64,000 nt of DNA from Idiomarina rhizosphaerae (GCF_024159085.1 NZ_JAMZDE010000007.1:1-64000); one strand, 5' to 3'; shown: positions 39,683-50,359, counted from the stretch's first letter. The notes: a model not told the origin generated them from the letters alone. Program-made: numbers and translations.

Positions 39683-40726
39683 TTAAGCCGCTTTTTTAAA
39701 AACTAAGCGTTTTTGCCCACCGTAACTCAATAAAAATACTAAGCCTTCCGCTAATGGCTTACCAATAAAGGGTGTAACACCAAGATACCGGAACGCCTCA
39801 GTAAGGCCGTAATTAGCAGTCACTAAGACAACGGCAAGACAACTGTACTTAGTTGCGTCCCAGGCGACATGAGACCCTTGTTTGAATACCCACTGGCGAT
39901 TCAAAGAGAAGTTGAACACCCCGGATATAACTCGCGCCAGAACAATAGACTCCAACACCTGGCCGGAGAAAAAGTAAGCTGTCGCAAAAACGGAGTAATC
40001 CAGGCCGGCAGACAGAATCCCAATACTCGCAAACTTTAAAAACTTCTGGTAAATTTTTATCGAGTCGATTACTGGTCGGTAATGGCTTGTTTCATTACCC
40101 TCTTCATAAACCGTGGTTATTTCCTGAGAGTTTATGCGATAGCCGCAGCGCTTAGCCGAAAGCAGCATTTCCAACTCAAACTCATAACCTGAACTGGTAA
40201 AGTGAACTAACTGTTCAAGAAAACCTAAAGGAATTCCACGTAATCCCGTTTGGGTATCTTTAATATCCTGGCCCGTTACCAGTCGAAAAATAACCCGGGT
40301 AAACTTATTACCGAGTCTGGAGCGGAAAGGTATGTCTTTTTCATCGAAAGTTCGGCTACCCAGCCATAGTTTATCCGGGTACCCTTTTAGGCAAGTGCAG
40401 ATAGCAAGAATGTCTTTCGCCAAATGTTGACCGTCTGCGTCAGCAGTTACGGCACCGGAACAGCGTTCATCACTTTGCTTAATAATCCAGTTAAATGCCG
40501 TGCGCAACGCCGCGCCTTTTCCCCTATTTTGCTCATGCCTTAGAACATGAACACGATGTCGATCAGTCAGTTGCTGAAAAACATCGGAGAAGCGACTACC
40601 GTCATCAACAACAATAATACCCAGATAGTGATTCCATTCTGGATCTCCAGTGGTAATGCTATCAATAAGCTCCAGCAAGTGCTGGTCGGGATCCAGCGCC
40701 GGAATAACAATATAAGGTTTTTTCAT
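39683..40726 (-). CDS. Family 2 glycosyltransferase fused to a GtrA-like membrane domain
   Basis: A 347-residue fusion. Residues 1-220 are a DPM1-like GT2 domain with IIVVDDGSRFSDV, AVTADADGQH (DxD-type) and LGSRTFDEKDIPFRSRLGNKF. Residues about 230-345 are a GtrA-like region of four membrane helices (FASIGILSAGLDYSVFA, FSLNRQWVFK). Such proteins load a sugar onto undecaprenyl phosphate and help flip it. The acceptor and sugar are unknown and no O-antigen cluster is nearby. It is probably co-transcribed with the small membrane protein upstream. Confidence 0.87.
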   Translation of the reverse strand: MKKPYIVIPALDPDQHLLELIDSITTGDPEWNHYLGIIVVDDGSRFSDVFQQLTDRHRVHVLRHEQNRGKGAALRTAFNWIIKQSDERCSGAVTADADGQHLAKDILAICTCLKGYPDKLWLGSRTFDEKDIPFRSRLGNKFTRVIFRLVTGQDIKDTQTGLRGIPLGFLEQLVHFTSSGYEFELEMLLSAKRCGYRINSQEITTVYEEGNETSHYRPVIDSIKIYQKFLKFASIGILSAGLDYSVFATAYFFSGQVLESIVLARVISGVFNFSLNRQWVFKQGSHVAWDATKYSCLAVVLVTANYGLTEAFRYLGVTPFIGKPLAEGLVFLLSYGGQKRLVFKKAA

Positions 40727-40747
40727 TCCAGCACTGGGCCTTTGTTT

Positions 40748-41116
40748 CTATGGTTTTTTGTCCTGATCTTCTTTGATTTCGTACTCTCCATCAATAACCG
40801 ATCCACGGTCTTCCTTATTATTTTCATAGTGTTCTTGTTGTTTTTCGTGCTGCCGTTGTTGCTCCTGGTAATGCTGTTTCGCTTGCTTACGCATACGCCA
40901 AACCTGTTTAATAGCATGGCGTTGACGCCACATAACCGGAATCATCAGCACAAATAAAACGGCGGCGATGACCATGCCAAAAGCCAGTCCAAGGCCTATC
41001 AGAACCAATAACAAAAAAAGGCCCAGCAAACGGCTGAGCCAGTTACCGGAGGATGAACCTCCGGTACGCGAACCCTGGTTGAAACGGACATAAACTTTAT
41101 CTCGTTTATGAGTCAT
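40748..41116 (-). CDS. Hypothetical membrane protein with charged coiled-coil tail
   Basis: I do not recognise this 122-residue protein. It has a basic N-terminus with a GSRTGGSSSG linker, one long or two tight membrane helices (about 28-60, LLGLFLLLVLIGLGLAFGMV onward), then a highly charged Gln/Glu/Lys-rich helix (about 75-105) and an acidic C-terminus. The layout resembles small scaffold or envelope-stress proteins. It lies 21 bases upstream of the glycosyltransferase gene, so a shared transcript is likely. Confidence 0.65.
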   Translation of the reverse strand: MTHKRDKVYVRFNQGSRTGGSSSGNWLSRLLGLFLLLVLIGLGLAFGMVIAAVLFVLMIPVMWRQRHAIKQVWRMRKQAKQHYQEQQRQHEKQQEHYENNKEDRGSVIDGEYEIKEDQDKKP

Positions 41117-41191
41117 AACTGCTCCTAAAAAATGACTACAAAGCTAAGACAACATAAGGTACTGACCGTTCCTACAAGGTTATCTTAACGT

Positions 41192-42865
41192 CTATTTACG
41201 CATATCTTCTGTTGCTTTACGTGCCGCTTCAAATTCATTACCCGGTGCCCATTGAGGCCATTCACGTGAGTTTGCTAACTCATTACCGATTGAATAAAAA
41301 ACGGACATATCCTGCTGTACACCACGTAAATCCCAGTTTTCATCAAATTCATCAGCCGGTTTATGATAAGCATCGCGGTTAAATATAGCACGCTGCTCTT
41401 CAGTCCACTCACGGCCTTTTTCAACATGGTCATTGCCGCCTTTAGCGTAAAGCATTGGAACACCTCTTTTCGCCAGATTAAAATGATCTGAACGATAGAA
41501 TGAACCAACTTCAGGAGTCGGCTCAGGTGCTACATAACGATCTTGGGCCTTTACGTAGCGTTTCAAGTAGTCTTCCATAGAAGAATTGCCATAACCAACG
41601 ACAACCATGTCTTTCATTGGACCATAAACATTCATGACGTCCATATTGATACCGCCAACGGCTTTGCCCAGCGGCAGCATTGGATGCGAGGCATACCAGT
41701 CAGAACCAAGCAAACCACTTTCCTCTGCACCTACTGCAGCAAACACAATGGAGCGCTCCGGTTGAGGATCTTTAGCAAACTGCTCAGCCATAGCCATCAA
41801 TGCAGCCGTGCCCGACGCATTATCCTGCGCACCATTATAAATGGGATCATCTTCACGCACCGGGTCGGTGCCCAGATGGTCATGGTGAGCCATATAAATA
41901 ACGTGTTCTTCCGGATATTTAGAGCCTTCAATGTAACCAATAACGTTATTGGTATCTAAATATTCAAATTTATTTTGAACCGTCAGTGAAGCTTCTATGT
42001 TCAGCGGCTGAGGCTTGAACTCACCACTTAACGCCAGCTCCCGCATTTGTTCTAAATCCTTGCCTACAGTAGCAAAAAGCGAGTTTGCGCTCTCTTCGGT
42101 TATCCAACCTTCAATTGCCGAGCGATCCATGTTCTTGTTTTCACGCTTTAAGTCAAAACGCACTGGAGAGCCACCAGCGACAACACCCCAGCCATATCCG
42201 GCAGGTCCAGTCTCGTGAACCACAAAAGCGGCTTCAGCGCCCTGTCTGGCGGCTTCTTCAAATTTATAAGTCCAACGACCATAATAAGTCATGGCATTGC
42301 CATTAAATAGCTCAGGGTCACCTGTTGCGTAGCCCGGGTCATTGACTAGCATAACAACGGTTTTACCTTCAACATCCAGTCCTTCGTAATCGTTCCAGTC
42401 GTATTCAGGAGCAACAATGCCGTATCCGACAAAAACGACGTCGCTGTTTTCGACTTTAACTTCGTCAACCACGCGCGGTGTCCACGCCATCATTTCCGTA
42501 CGGTACTTCATTGACTCTGGTGCTGACTCACCGTCGAAGCTCAGAGAACTGACTTTATAAGGCATCAGTTTGACCAGAGGCACGGGTTGACGATAACTGT
42601 CATTTTCCTGGTCATAAGGCTTTAAGCCCCACTCGCGAAAGTTGTTTTCAATAAAGCTAACCGTTTTCTCACCACCGGCTGATGCAGGCGCGCGCCCTTC
42701 AAATTCGTCAGAAGATAATGTTTTAAGATAATCCCGGTAATTGGGGTTAAAAGCTGAATCCTGTATATCGGCAACGGCTTTATCTGTTTCTTTGTTTGAT
42801 TCGTTTGCCGGCCCGCAAGCAGCTAAGACACTTAAGCTCAGTGCTCCCAATATGACGTACTTCAT
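41192..42865 (-). CDS. M28-family metallopeptidase, lipoprotein
   Basis: A 557-residue zinc aminopeptidase. Start 42865 (MKYVILGALSLSVLAACG) is chosen because AAGGAG lies upstream and it yields a lipobox with Cys at residue 17; the longer frame would hide the signal. A PA-domain insert covers about 140-270. The two-zinc site is visible as MAHHDHLGTD, QDNASGTAALM and AAVGAEESGLLGSDWYA, with a later Asp in NMDVMN and His in YRSDHFNLAKRG. It would trim peptides at the cell envelope. Confidence 0.92.
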   Translation of the reverse strand: MKYVILGALSLSVLAACGPANESNKETDKAVADIQDSAFNPNYRDYLKTLSSDEFEGRAPASAGGEKTVSFIENNFREWGLKPYDQENDSYRQPVPLVKLMPYKVSSLSFDGESAPESMKYRTEMMAWTPRVVDEVKVENSDVVFVGYGIVAPEYDWNDYEGLDVEGKTVVMLVNDPGYATGDPELFNGNAMTYYGRWTYKFEEAARQGAEAAFVVHETGPAGYGWGVVAGGSPVRFDLKRENKNMDRSAIEGWITEESANSLFATVGKDLEQMRELALSGEFKPQPLNIEASLTVQNKFEYLDTNNVIGYIEGSKYPEEHVIYMAHHDHLGTDPVREDDPIYNGAQDNASGTAALMAMAEQFAKDPQPERSIVFAAVGAEESGLLGSDWYASHPMLPLGKAVGGINMDVMNVYGPMKDMVVVGYGNSSMEDYLKRYVKAQDRYVAPEPTPEVGSFYRSDHFNLAKRGVPMLYAKGGNDHVEKGREWTEEQRAIFNRDAYHKPADEFDENWDLRGVQQDMSVFYSIGNELANSREWPQWAPGNEFEAARKATEDMRK

Positions 42866-42906
42866 GGTTTCTCCTTTTGTATTACTCTTCATTATTACTC
42901 TTTACC

Positions 42907-43401
42907 CTATTTTTGCTTACAGCTTTCGCCCTTAGCTTTTCTTAATTGATCGCCCATGCGAATATCGTGCTCCGCAAAAAATCCGCCATTAACTTCAAGT
43001 ACGCTCCAGTAGTTTTTCCCCGGAGAGTAGCTTCGGCATTGCGTTGGATCATCGCTGCCGCAGGGGCGCATTGTGAACGTTTTCACAATACGGCCTTGGC
43101 GATCAAGGTAAGCAATATCTAATGGAATTAATGTCTGATACATCCAGAAACCACTGTAGCCGGGGCGCTCATTTCCATAACGGAACCACATTCCGTTGTA
43201 CTCACCCAGTGACTCACGCTGCATTAAACCGCGCGCTTGTTGTTGCTGATTATCCGCCAGTTCGACTGTCAAAGGTTGTTCAAGCTCACCCAGACAGACT
43301 TCGGTCTTATCAAACTCTTGTGGTTCAGGAACATTCCATTGCTGCGCCAAACTGCAAAAAGGTAAGGCGCTGATTAACATAAAAAGCACTCGATAGTTCA
43401 T
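42907..43401 (-). CDS. DUF192 exported protein
   Basis: A 164-residue protein with a signal peptide (to about 19, FCSLAQQ) and a DUF192 domain: QARGLMQRESLGEYNGMWF, then YSGFWMYQTLIPLDIAYLD and VLEVNGGFFAEHDIRMGD. The DUF192 family is widespread and its function unknown. Cysteines near both ends may form disulfides. It lies 41 bases upstream of the M28 gene and may be co-transcribed. Confidence 0.85.
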   Translation of the reverse strand: MNYRVLFMLISALPFCSLAQQWNVPEPQEFDKTEVCLGELEQPLTVELADNQQQQARGLMQRESLGEYNGMWFRYGNERPGYSGFWMYQTLIPLDIAYLDRQGRIVKTFTMRPCGSDDPTQCRSYSPGKNYWSVLEVNGGFFAEHDIRMGDQLRKAKGESCKQK

Positions 43402-43469
43402 TTGCTTGACCCTGTCATAATCAGTAACTCTGATTTTGTCCTATCCAGTGGGAGATCGCAATTCAAACC

Positions 43470-44876
43470 TCAACTTGAGCAGGACAGTTCAGAAACCTGT
43501 TCCTCAGCTGTTGGTGGCTTAGCCCATACGCTCTCACGTAAACTCTCAGCAAAAGGATTCATTAAAGCCTGCATATAGTCGTTTAATAACGAGTCATCAC
43601 CTGCTTCTGCAGCATCAATTACCCGCTGCGCATGGTGTGTCCTGACAATAACCCAGGGGTTAACTCGCTTCATGACGTCAATATCAGTCTTTCCATTTAC
43701 CGCTTTATTGTATTCCTGCCACCAGCTCTCACCACTTTGTGCCAATAATCCTTTCGGCTCTCTCGCTTCAAGCGAGTCAATTAAATCGCGGAATGCTAAT
43801 TGATAATCGGCCTGGTTCACCTCCAGCAGACTTAACCAGCCGCCGACCAACTGCATTCTCTCGTTAGCGGGTACTGACGACATCCCCAGACGTTTTGTCA
43901 TTCGGTTTAAGTAAGCTTCTCGAAGTTCGGGTTCGTAGGTGTCCAGCGCCGCCCGCAGTTTATCCGACTCAATTAAAGGACTCACTGCCTGAGCCAGTCG
44001 CTGTAAATTCCAGAGGCCCACTCCCGGTTGTTGCAGAAGCCCATAACGCCCGCCCGCATCGGTATGATTAAAAATCTTTTCGGGCTGATAATTATCCAGG
44101 AATGCATAGGGACCAAAGTCGAAGGTTTCGCCAGCTAAACTCATATTGTCAGTATTCATTACACCATGAATAAAACCATAAGCCTGCCAGGCAGCAATCA
44201 TGTCCGCAGTACTTTTTACCACTTGAGAAAATTGTTCCGCGATATCCGCATCCGCTAAGTGTGGCCAGGTCACTTCTATGGTGTCCTGCCAGAGGTTGTG
44301 CATAGTGTCTTCCAGCCCTCGGTGAAAACAGTGTTCAAAATGACCAAAGCGGACGTGCGTAGTCGCTGTACGCGCCAACATCGCGCCGGGTTCAACCCGC
44401 TCCCGTTGTATTTTCCCTTGTGTCGAAATTAATGCCAAAGCGCGCGTTGTCGGAATAGTTAACGCGTGCAGAGCTTCGCTTGCCAGCAACTCTCGTATGG
44501 AAGAACGCAATACAGCCCTGCCATCAGCCCCCCGGCTGTAGGGAGTCGGTCCGGCACCTTTTATATGAATATCCGTTATTTTCTCCCCCACAACAGCCTG
44601 ACCCAGAAGCAAGCCGCGACCATCGCCTAAATAAGGGTTAAAATGTCCGAACTGATGCCCTGCGTATTTTTGTGCAACAGGTTCAGTTCCCGGCCAGGAC
44701 TCAAGCCCTCCCAGCCACTGAGACAATTCAGCCGGAGGCGTTTCTCCCTTGGTTAATTCAGCCCATAACTGGCTATTTAACCAACGTAAACTTACCTCGC
44801 CGTCGGGCTTTATTGGCTGTCGGGTTGTAATTTCCGGGAACTTACGGGCAAAGCGGTTATCAAAAACTATTGGCAT
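43470..44876 (-). CDS. selO: Protein adenylyltransferase SelO
   Basis: A 468-residue SelO/YdiU pseudokinase that transfers AMP to proteins under oxidative stress. Start 44876 (MPIVFDNRFARKFPE) has GGAGG upstream and matches the family; the frame runs on to 44930. Visible parts are the substrate loop DIHIKGAGPTPYSRGADGRA, catalytic VMNTDNMSLAGETFDFGPYAFLD and QKYAGHQFGHFNPYLGDGR. The C-terminal tail SCSS retains the redox cysteine that is selenocysteine in animals. It is divergent from the yvcK gene. Confidence 0.95.
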   Translation of the reverse strand: MPIVFDNRFARKFPEITTRQPIKPDGEVSLRWLNSQLWAELTKGETPPAELSQWLGGLESWPGTEPVAQKYAGHQFGHFNPYLGDGRGLLLGQAVVGEKITDIHIKGAGPTPYSRGADGRAVLRSSIRELLASEALHALTIPTTRALALISTQGKIQRERVEPGAMLARTATTHVRFGHFEHCFHRGLEDTMHNLWQDTIEVTWPHLADADIAEQFSQVVKSTADMIAAWQAYGFIHGVMNTDNMSLAGETFDFGPYAFLDNYQPEKIFNHTDAGGRYGLLQQPGVGLWNLQRLAQAVSPLIESDKLRAALDTYEPELREAYLNRMTKRLGMSSVPANERMQLVGGWLSLLEVNQADYQLAFRDLIDSLEAREPKGLLAQSGESWWQEYNKAVNGKTDIDVMKRVNPWVIVRTHHAQRVIDAAEAGDDSLLNDYMQALMNPFAESLRESVWAKPPTAEEQVSELSCSS

Positions 44877-44982
44877 ACATCCTCCTGCTAAATAGATTGT
44901 TACACAGTCAGCGAGGCTTGCATAACTCATAATAAATCAGCTAAGGTCGCAACGTTTGGCCATTGGCAGCAAAGGAAGCCAC

Positions 44983-45879
44983 ATGCAACTTCATTCTTTA
45001 CGACGTATCACCGCAATAGGCGGTGGCCACGGTCTCGGTCGGGTACTGTCGACTCTGTCGTTTATGAAACATAAGTTAGTCGGTATTGTAGCAACCACAG
45101 ATAACGGCGGCGCAACCGGTTTGTTACGTGAGTCACAACACTGCATTGCCTGGGGTGATATCCGCAACTGCCTGTCACAACTTGTTGAACAACCACTAGC
45201 CGCCGAAGTACTGAATTATCGTTTTGATTGCACATCGTCACTGCATGGTCATAACTTCGGTAACTTACTGCTTTATACACTGGACCAGCTCAGCGCACGT
45301 CCGTTAGACGGCATACAGCTTTTAAGTCGTTTATTGAATGTCGATAACCGCATACTTCCTATGTCAGAATGCCCGACCGACCTCATTGCGACAACCAACG
45401 ACGGCATTCAGTGTCATGGCGAAATACGCATTGATAAACTGCCTGTTATGCCACGCAAGCTGTCTTTGTCCGGCAGTGTTACTGCAACTCCCGAAGCAAT
45501 ACGCCATATTCGAAGCAGTCAGTTAATATTGCTGGGGCCAGGAAGTTTCATGACCTCGGTTATGCCACCGTTACTCGTTAATGGTATTCGCGATGCCTTA
45601 CTGACAACTCAGGCCAAAGTGGTGTTTATTGATAACTTGGTGGATGAAAACGGTCCCGCCGGCAAACTCAGTCTGGCTGAAAAAGTTGGCTTTATCGAAA
45701 AGCAATTGGGTAAGCAAGTTGTCGACTTAGTTTTAAGTAATAAAAAAGAGAATGGCCTGAAGTTACCGGTTATTGGCGGTTTGCAGAGCGATGAAGACGT
45801 CTACTACCGCCATAACACGAGCAATTTACTGGCTAAATTGGAAGAAGCCGCTAAACAACTCCTGGTGGAGAGTGCTTAA
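44983..45879 (+). CDS. yvcK: YvcK/CofD-like gluconeogenesis factor
   Basis: A 298-residue protein of the YvcK (YbhK) family, which binds UDP-GlcNAc in Gram-positive bacteria and supports growth on gluconeogenic carbon. Signatures are [26 protein letters not shown] and [20 protein letters not shown]. Start 44983 is preferred because AAGGAA lies 8 bases upstream; a TTG at 44956 would extend the frame. Its end overlaps dcd by 4 bases, convergently. A gluconeogenic role would suit amino-acid-based growth, but that is inference. Confidence 0.87.
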   Translation: MQLHSLRRITAIGGGHGLGRVLSTLSFMKHKLVGIVATTDNGGATGLLRESQHCIAWGDIRNCLSQLVEQPLAAEVLNYRFDCTSSLHGHNFGNLLLYTLDQLSARPLDGIQLLSRLLNVDNRILPMSECPTDLIATTNDGIQCHGEIRIDKLPVMPRKLSLSGSVTATPEAIRHIRSSQLILLGPGSFMTSVMPPLLVNGIRDALLTTQAKVVFIDNLVDENGPAGKLSLAEKVGFIEKQLGKQVVDLVLSNKKENGLKLPVIGGLQSDEDVYYRHNTSNLLAKLEEAAKQLLVESA

Positions 45880-46463
45880 CCGCCGTCAGCTGAAATACGC
45901 GAAGCCACGGCGCTGTGTTGATCGCGATATTTAGCGTCTTCACGCTTGTTGTAAGGCCTTGCACAAGGGCCACTGAGCTTCTCAAAACTAATAGCGCCTA
46001 TCTTCATACCCGCTCGTAAAGCCAAAGGTAACTTACCGCTATTAAAAAACTCCAGAACAATTTGTCCTGACCAGCCTGGGTCAATGCGATGAGCTGTTAC
46101 ATGTACCATCAATCCTAAACGCGCTAATGACGAGCGACCGTCTAACCAACCCACCATGTCGGCCGGTAAGGTAATAGACTCGTGTGTTACCGCTAAAGCA
46201 AACTCGCCCGGGTGAATAAAAAACGCCTGGTCGTCTTTAAGTACAATTTCATCACTCATGACTTCCTGAATGGCCGCTTCAATAGCTTCGCGCGAGCCGC
46301 TGATATCAATAAAAGGTGCCGCATGGTCCTGCAGCACACGAAAGTCGTTGCCTAAATGAATATCCAGTGTAACGCCTGAGATATTATTGGCTTGGGGTGC
46401 AGGTTCGACACCTATAATTCCATCTTTCAAATGTTGTTCTATTTCAGTGTCGTTTAGGCGCAT
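45876..46463 (-). CDS. dcd: dCTP deaminase
   Basis: A 195-residue enzyme converting dCTP to dUTP for thymidylate synthesis. The core [20 protein letters not shown] followed by [21 protein letters not shown] is diagnostic, with the catalytic Glu in VLEFFN. The C-terminal Tyr/Lys region ([14 protein letters not shown]) closes over the nucleotide. It follows mrp by 45 bases on the same strand. Confidence 0.97.
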   Translation of the reverse strand: MRLNDTEIEQHLKDGIIGVEPAPQANNISGVTLDIHLGNDFRVLQDHAAPFIDISGSREAIEAAIQEVMSDEIVLKDDQAFFIHPGEFALAVTHESITLPADMVGWLDGRSSLARLGLMVHVTAHRIDPGWSGQIVLEFFNSGKLPLALRAGMKIGAISFEKLSGPCARPYNKREDAKYRDQHSAVASRISADGG

Positions 46464-46508
46464 CGTTCATCGTTCTCCGTGTTGTCGTTTAAGACCTTAA
46501 GGCCAGTA

Positions 46509-47498
46509 CTATAACGAATTTTCTTGCTGATAATAGAGGTTTGCAGCAACTTGTTGCGCTGAATTTAAAATTAGCTGACTTAACGGGTGTTCCGGCTGTG
46601 CTAACAAGAGTGGTGTATCGCCATCCAGACTCTCGCGTAGCTCACTGTTCAAAGGCCATTGACCCAATAACGGTAAGTTGTGTTCAGTTGCCATAACCGC
46701 GCCGCCGTTTTTGCCAAAAACCGAATCTTCATGCCCACACGACGGGCATTGGTAAAAACTCATGTTTTCCAGTATGCCTATGAGCGGAATATTCAGCTTT
46801 TCAAACATAGCTACGCCTTTTTCTGCGTCTTTAAGAGCCACAGTTTGAGGTGTGGTGACAACCACAGCACCAGTTACCGGTAGTTTTTGTGCCATGGTCA
46901 GCTGAATATCACCGGTTCCCGGCGGCATATCCACAATCAGGTAATCAAGCGCTGGCCACGCCGTGTCTTTGTATAGTTGCTGCAGAGCACCACTTGCCAT
47001 AGGCCCCCGCCAAATAGTCGCATCGTTGTCCTCAACCAGATATCCCAGCGAATGTACATACAATCCGTGGCGCTCTAAAGGCATCATTTTATTATTCTTA
47101 GTCAATTCCATCTCTGAGCCGCCACCGCCAAGCATCGTCGGAATTGATGGCCCGTAAATATCGGCATCCAGCAACCCGACCTTAGCACCTAGCTGCGACA
47201 AAGCTAATGCCAGGTTAACACTCACAGAGGATTTCCCTACTCCCCCTTTGCCTGAGGAGACAACAATGACATTACCTGTGGTAAGCGGTAATTCCGGCTG
47301 AGAGTTCTTCAGTTTTTTGATCTGACAATTAAGCTGCCAGTCGAACTCGCCCAGTTCAGAATCCTCCTGTATGGCTTTCAGCAAGGACTCACCAGCAACA
47401 AAAGGCAAGTTCAATACCCGTTGCTTACCGGAGCCAGTTACCCAGTTATCGGGCATGCCATTAGGTAATAAGGGGTGAGTAAAATCTTTCATCATCAA
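46509..47498 (-). CDS. mrp: Mrp/ApbC iron-sulfur cluster carrier ATPase
   Basis: A 329-residue NBP35/Mrp P-loop protein that carries and delivers Fe-S clusters. The deviant Walker A is VVSSGKGGVGKSSVSV, with LGLLDADIYGPSIPTMLGGG, VDMPPGTGDIQLT, and the cluster-binding CxxC in YQCPSCGHED. Divergent orientation from metG is the usual arrangement. The N-terminal domain is short compared with E. coli Mrp. The start may be any of the first three Met codons. Confidence 0.95.
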   Translation of the reverse strand: MMMKDFTHPLLPNGMPDNWVTGSGKQRVLNLPFVAGESLLKAIQEDSELGEFDWQLNCQIKKLKNSQPELPLTTGNVIVVSSGKGGVGKSSVSVNLALALSQLGAKVGLLDADIYGPSIPTMLGGGGSEMELTKNNKMMPLERHGLYVHSLGYLVEDNDATIWRGPMASGALQQLYKDTAWPALDYLIVDMPPGTGDIQLTMAQKLPVTGAVVVTTPQTVALKDAEKGVAMFEKLNIPLIGILENMSFYQCPSCGHEDSVFGKNGGAVMATEHNLPLLGQWPLNSELRESLDGDTPLLLAQPEHPLSQLILNSAQQVAANLYYQQENSL

Positions 47499-47600
47499 CC
47501 TCGGGGATCTGTGTATCAGCCAAGAGCTATGCTAACATGAGCGGCATAGAACTTTGGGGTTTACATTCGATTAATCAACAAAACGGAAGCAGATTTTCGC

Positions 47601-49634
47601 ATGAGCCAATCCGCACGTAAAATACTGGTTACCAACGCACTGCCATACGCTAACGGACCTATCCATATCGGTCACATGTTAGGTTATATTCAGGCCGATA
47701 TCTGGGTACGCTTTCAGAAGCTGCGCGGTAATGAATGCCACTTCGTCTGTGCCGACGATGCGCACGGTACTCCTATTATGCTGAAAGCCCAACAGCTTGG
47801 CATAACGCCTGAGCAAATGATTGGCGACATGCAACGCTCGCATGAATCCGATTTTAGTGACTTTTTAGTCGGTTTTGATCACTACTACAGCACACACAGT
47901 GACGAAAACCGTGAGTTGGCTGAGACTATCTACACCCGTCTTGATAAAGCCGGCCACATTAAAACAGAAGTCATTGAACAGCTTTATGACCCACAAAAAG
48001 AGATGTTCCTGCCCGACCGCTTTGTTAAAGGCGAGTGTCCGGATTGCGGCGCAGAAGACCAGTACGGCGACAACTGTGATGTTTGTGGTGCGACATACGC
48101 GCCAACCGACCTGAAAAACCCGAAGTCGGTGGTTTCTGGCGCGGAACCCGAACTGCGTGAGTCAGAACACTATTTCTTTGACCTGCCGGCATTTGGTGAC
48201 ATGCTAAAAAGCTGGACGCGCTCTGGATCATTGCAAAATGAAATGGCGAACAAGCTCAACGAATGGTTTGAACAAGGCCTGCAGCGTTGGGACATTTCCC
48301 GCGACGCACCCTACTTTGGCTTTAAAATTCCCGGCACCGAAAATAAATACTTCTACGTCTGGCTGGATGCGCCAATAGGCTACATGAGTAGTTTTAAAAA
48401 CTACTGCTCAACCACGGGCAAAGCCGACTGGGACACTTATTGGCAAGCTGACAGCGAAGCCGAGCTTTATCACTTTATTGGTAAAGATATTATTTACTTC
48501 CACAGCTTATTCTGGCCTGCCATGTTAAAAGGCGCTGACTTCCGTCAGCCAACCAATGTCTGGGCACATGGTTTTATTACGGTTAACGGGACTAAAATGT
48601 CTAAGTCTAAAGGGACATTCATTAAGGCTCGTACTTACCTAGAGCATCTTGACCCGGAATATCTGCGTTATTACTTTGCAGCCAAGCTGACAAGCCGTAT
48701 TGATGATCTCGACTTAAACCTGACTGACTTCGCGCAACGAGTCAACTCTGATCTTGTTGGTAAGGTGATTAACATTGCCAGCCGCTGTGCCGGTTTTATT
48801 CAGAAGAAGTTCGATGGAAGACTTTCAGCTAACGTAGCTGACTCAGCATTGCTCGAAGACTTTCAGCTAGCCGGTGACAACATCGCTGAGCTTTATGAAA
48901 AACGAGAGTTCTCACGTGCCATGCGCGACATTATGGCGTTGGCTGATCGTGCGAACCAGTATATTGCGGATAAAGAACCCTGGCAGTTAATTAAGCAGGA
49001 AGGCAGCGAGCAGGAAGTTCACGAAATTTGCTCGCTGGGTATCAACTTATTCCGAGTGTTAATGGTCTATTTAGCGCCAGTTGTACCAAAACTGACTGAA
49101 GAAGTGCAGAGCTTCTTAAACGACAACTTCACCTGGGACAGCCACAAAACGGCTTTAACAGACCACCCGATAGACAAATTCAAAGCGCTCATGCAGCGCG
49201 TTGAAATGGATGACGTAAACGCTATGATTGACGCATCAAAAGAAGAGCAAGCTTCACAAACCCCGGCTATGGAAGCCAACGACGAATTGAAGAAAGAACC
49301 CATTGCCGATGAAATCAGCTTTGACGATTTTGCTAAAGTTGATTTACGCGTTGCCCGCATAGCAAATGCTGAGCACGTTGAAGGTGCTGATAAGTTATTG
49401 AAACTTACGTTGGATCTTGGAGGCGAAACTCGTCAGGTATTTGCCGGCATCAAGTCAGCTTATGCTCCGGAAGCATTGAAAGGTCAATTAACCGTTATGG
49501 TTGCGAACTTAGCACCTCGAAAAATGCGCTTTGGTTTATCTGAAGGTATGGTGCTTGCAGCAGGCCCGGGTAAAGATGAAATCTACATTCTTAACCCGCA
49601 TGACGGCGCCAAACCAGGTATGAGAATAATGTAA
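47601..49634 (+). CDS. metG: Methionyl-tRNA synthetase
   Basis: A 677-residue class I synthetase, the usual length for the form with a C-terminal dimerisation domain. The HIGH motif is PIHIGHMLG, the zinc knuckle is [20 protein letters not shown] and the KMSKS motif is [10 protein letters not shown]. The anticodon domain is about 390-550 and a tRNA-binding OB fold ([17 protein letters not shown]) lies at about 575-677. Confidence 0.98.
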   Translation: MSQSARKILVTNALPYANGPIHIGHMLGYIQADIWVRFQKLRGNECHFVCADDAHGTPIMLKAQQLGITPEQMIGDMQRSHESDFSDFLVGFDHYYSTHSDENRELAETIYTRLDKAGHIKTEVIEQLYDPQKEMFLPDRFVKGECPDCGAEDQYGDNCDVCGATYAPTDLKNPKSVVSGAEPELRESEHYFFDLPAFGDMLKSWTRSGSLQNEMANKLNEWFEQGLQRWDISRDAPYFGFKIPGTENKYFYVWLDAPIGYMSSFKNYCSTTGKADWDTYWQADSEAELYHFIGKDIIYFHSLFWPAMLKGADFRQPTNVWAHGFITVNGTKMSKSKGTFIKARTYLEHLDPEYLRYYFAAKLTSRIDDLDLNLTDFAQRVNSDLVGKVINIASRCAGFIQKKFDGRLSANVADSALLEDFQLAGDNIAELYEKREFSRAMRDIMALADRANQYIADKEPWQLIKQEGSEQEVHEICSLGINLFRVLMVYLAPVVPKLTEEVQSFLNDNFTWDSHKTALTDHPIDKFKALMQRVEMDDVNAMIDASKEEQASQTPAMEANDELKKEPIADEISFDDFAKVDLRVARIANAEHVEGADKLLKLTLDLGGETRQVFAGIKSAYAPEALKGQLTVMVANLAPRKMRFGLSEGMVLAAGPGKDEIYILNPHDGAKPGMRIM

Positions 49635-49646
49635 TCAATCAGGCAG

Positions 49647-49949
49647 TTAGTCCATTGATATAATACGACACCCCAGAATAAAGTCGCCGCTGTTGTCTTC
49701 CAGTCTCTGACTGCGAACAACTTCAGCGGTAACTTTCAACGGGGCTATCGAACCAGACGAGCCAATTTCGGCAAATAAGCTATCGCCAATTTCTGCACTT
49801 GCAGGTAATTGCAAAGATAAACCCGCCGCACTTAAATCCAGACAAACCCCCTGTAACTGCCGCTCTCCCTTTTCATTTTTAAGGGTAACCTTTACATCCG
49901 CATTGACTGCCATTCGCATAAAATGTCGATTTTCCGGGGATTCCAGCAT
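49647..49949 (-). CDS. PilZ-domain protein
   Basis: A 100-residue single PilZ domain. Starting RHFMRMAVNADVKVTL, it has a degenerate form of the c-di-GMP RxxxR motif (RHFMRM: Arg at positions 8 and 12), then LDLSAAGLSLQLP matching (D/N)xSxxG. It probably binds c-di-GMP and modulates motility or surface factors, but its partner is unknown. It is convergent with metG. Confidence 0.82.
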   Translation of the reverse strand: MLESPENRHFMRMAVNADVKVTLKNEKGERQLQGVCLDLSAAGLSLQLPASAEIGDSLFAEIGSSGSIAPLKVTAEVVRSQRLEDNSGDFILGCRIISMD

Positions 49950-50047
49950 GTTGCCCTCTTATTTGTATATTAAGTGTAAATCTTACTTAAGTTTTAGCAC
50001 GCCTTAGCCGATAAAAAAACATTATCGGATAACATGGAACCGTCATC

Positions 50048-50359
50048 ATGGTAGAAGCGAAGTTTTCAATTGGTCAACTTATAACACACAGCCTTTACGG
50101 TTACCGTGGTGTTATTATTGATGCTGACCCGTGCTTCACACTATCTGACAGCTGGTACAATAAAATGGCGACCTCTAAACCGGCCAAAGATCAGCCGTGG
50201 TACCATATTTTAGTTAACAACTCGTCAATTCAGACATATGTCAGTGAAAGCAGCTTAGAAGCCGACTTTTCAGAACAGGCAATTCAACACCCAATGGTTG
50301 ACCTTTTGTTTTCGGGAAAATCCGCTAGCCAATATAAGCTGTCCGAAAACCTCAACTGA
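50048..50359 (+). CDS. hspQ: Heat-shock protein HspQ
   Basis: A 103-residue HspQ (YccV-like) protein. Markers are AKFSIGQLITHSLYGYRGVIIDADP and QPWYHILVNNSSIQTYVSESSL. In enterobacteria HspQ is a specificity-enhancing factor for Lon and is itself an N-degron-related substrate. The spacing before the ATG (GTCATC) shows no strong Shine-Dalgarno sequence. It is followed by the HinT-type gene 61 bases on. Confidence 0.85.
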   Translation: MVEAKFSIGQLITHSLYGYRGVIIDADPCFTLSDSWYNKMATSKPAKDQPWYHILVNNSSIQTYVSESSLEADFSEQAIQHPMVDLLFSGKSASQYKLSENLN

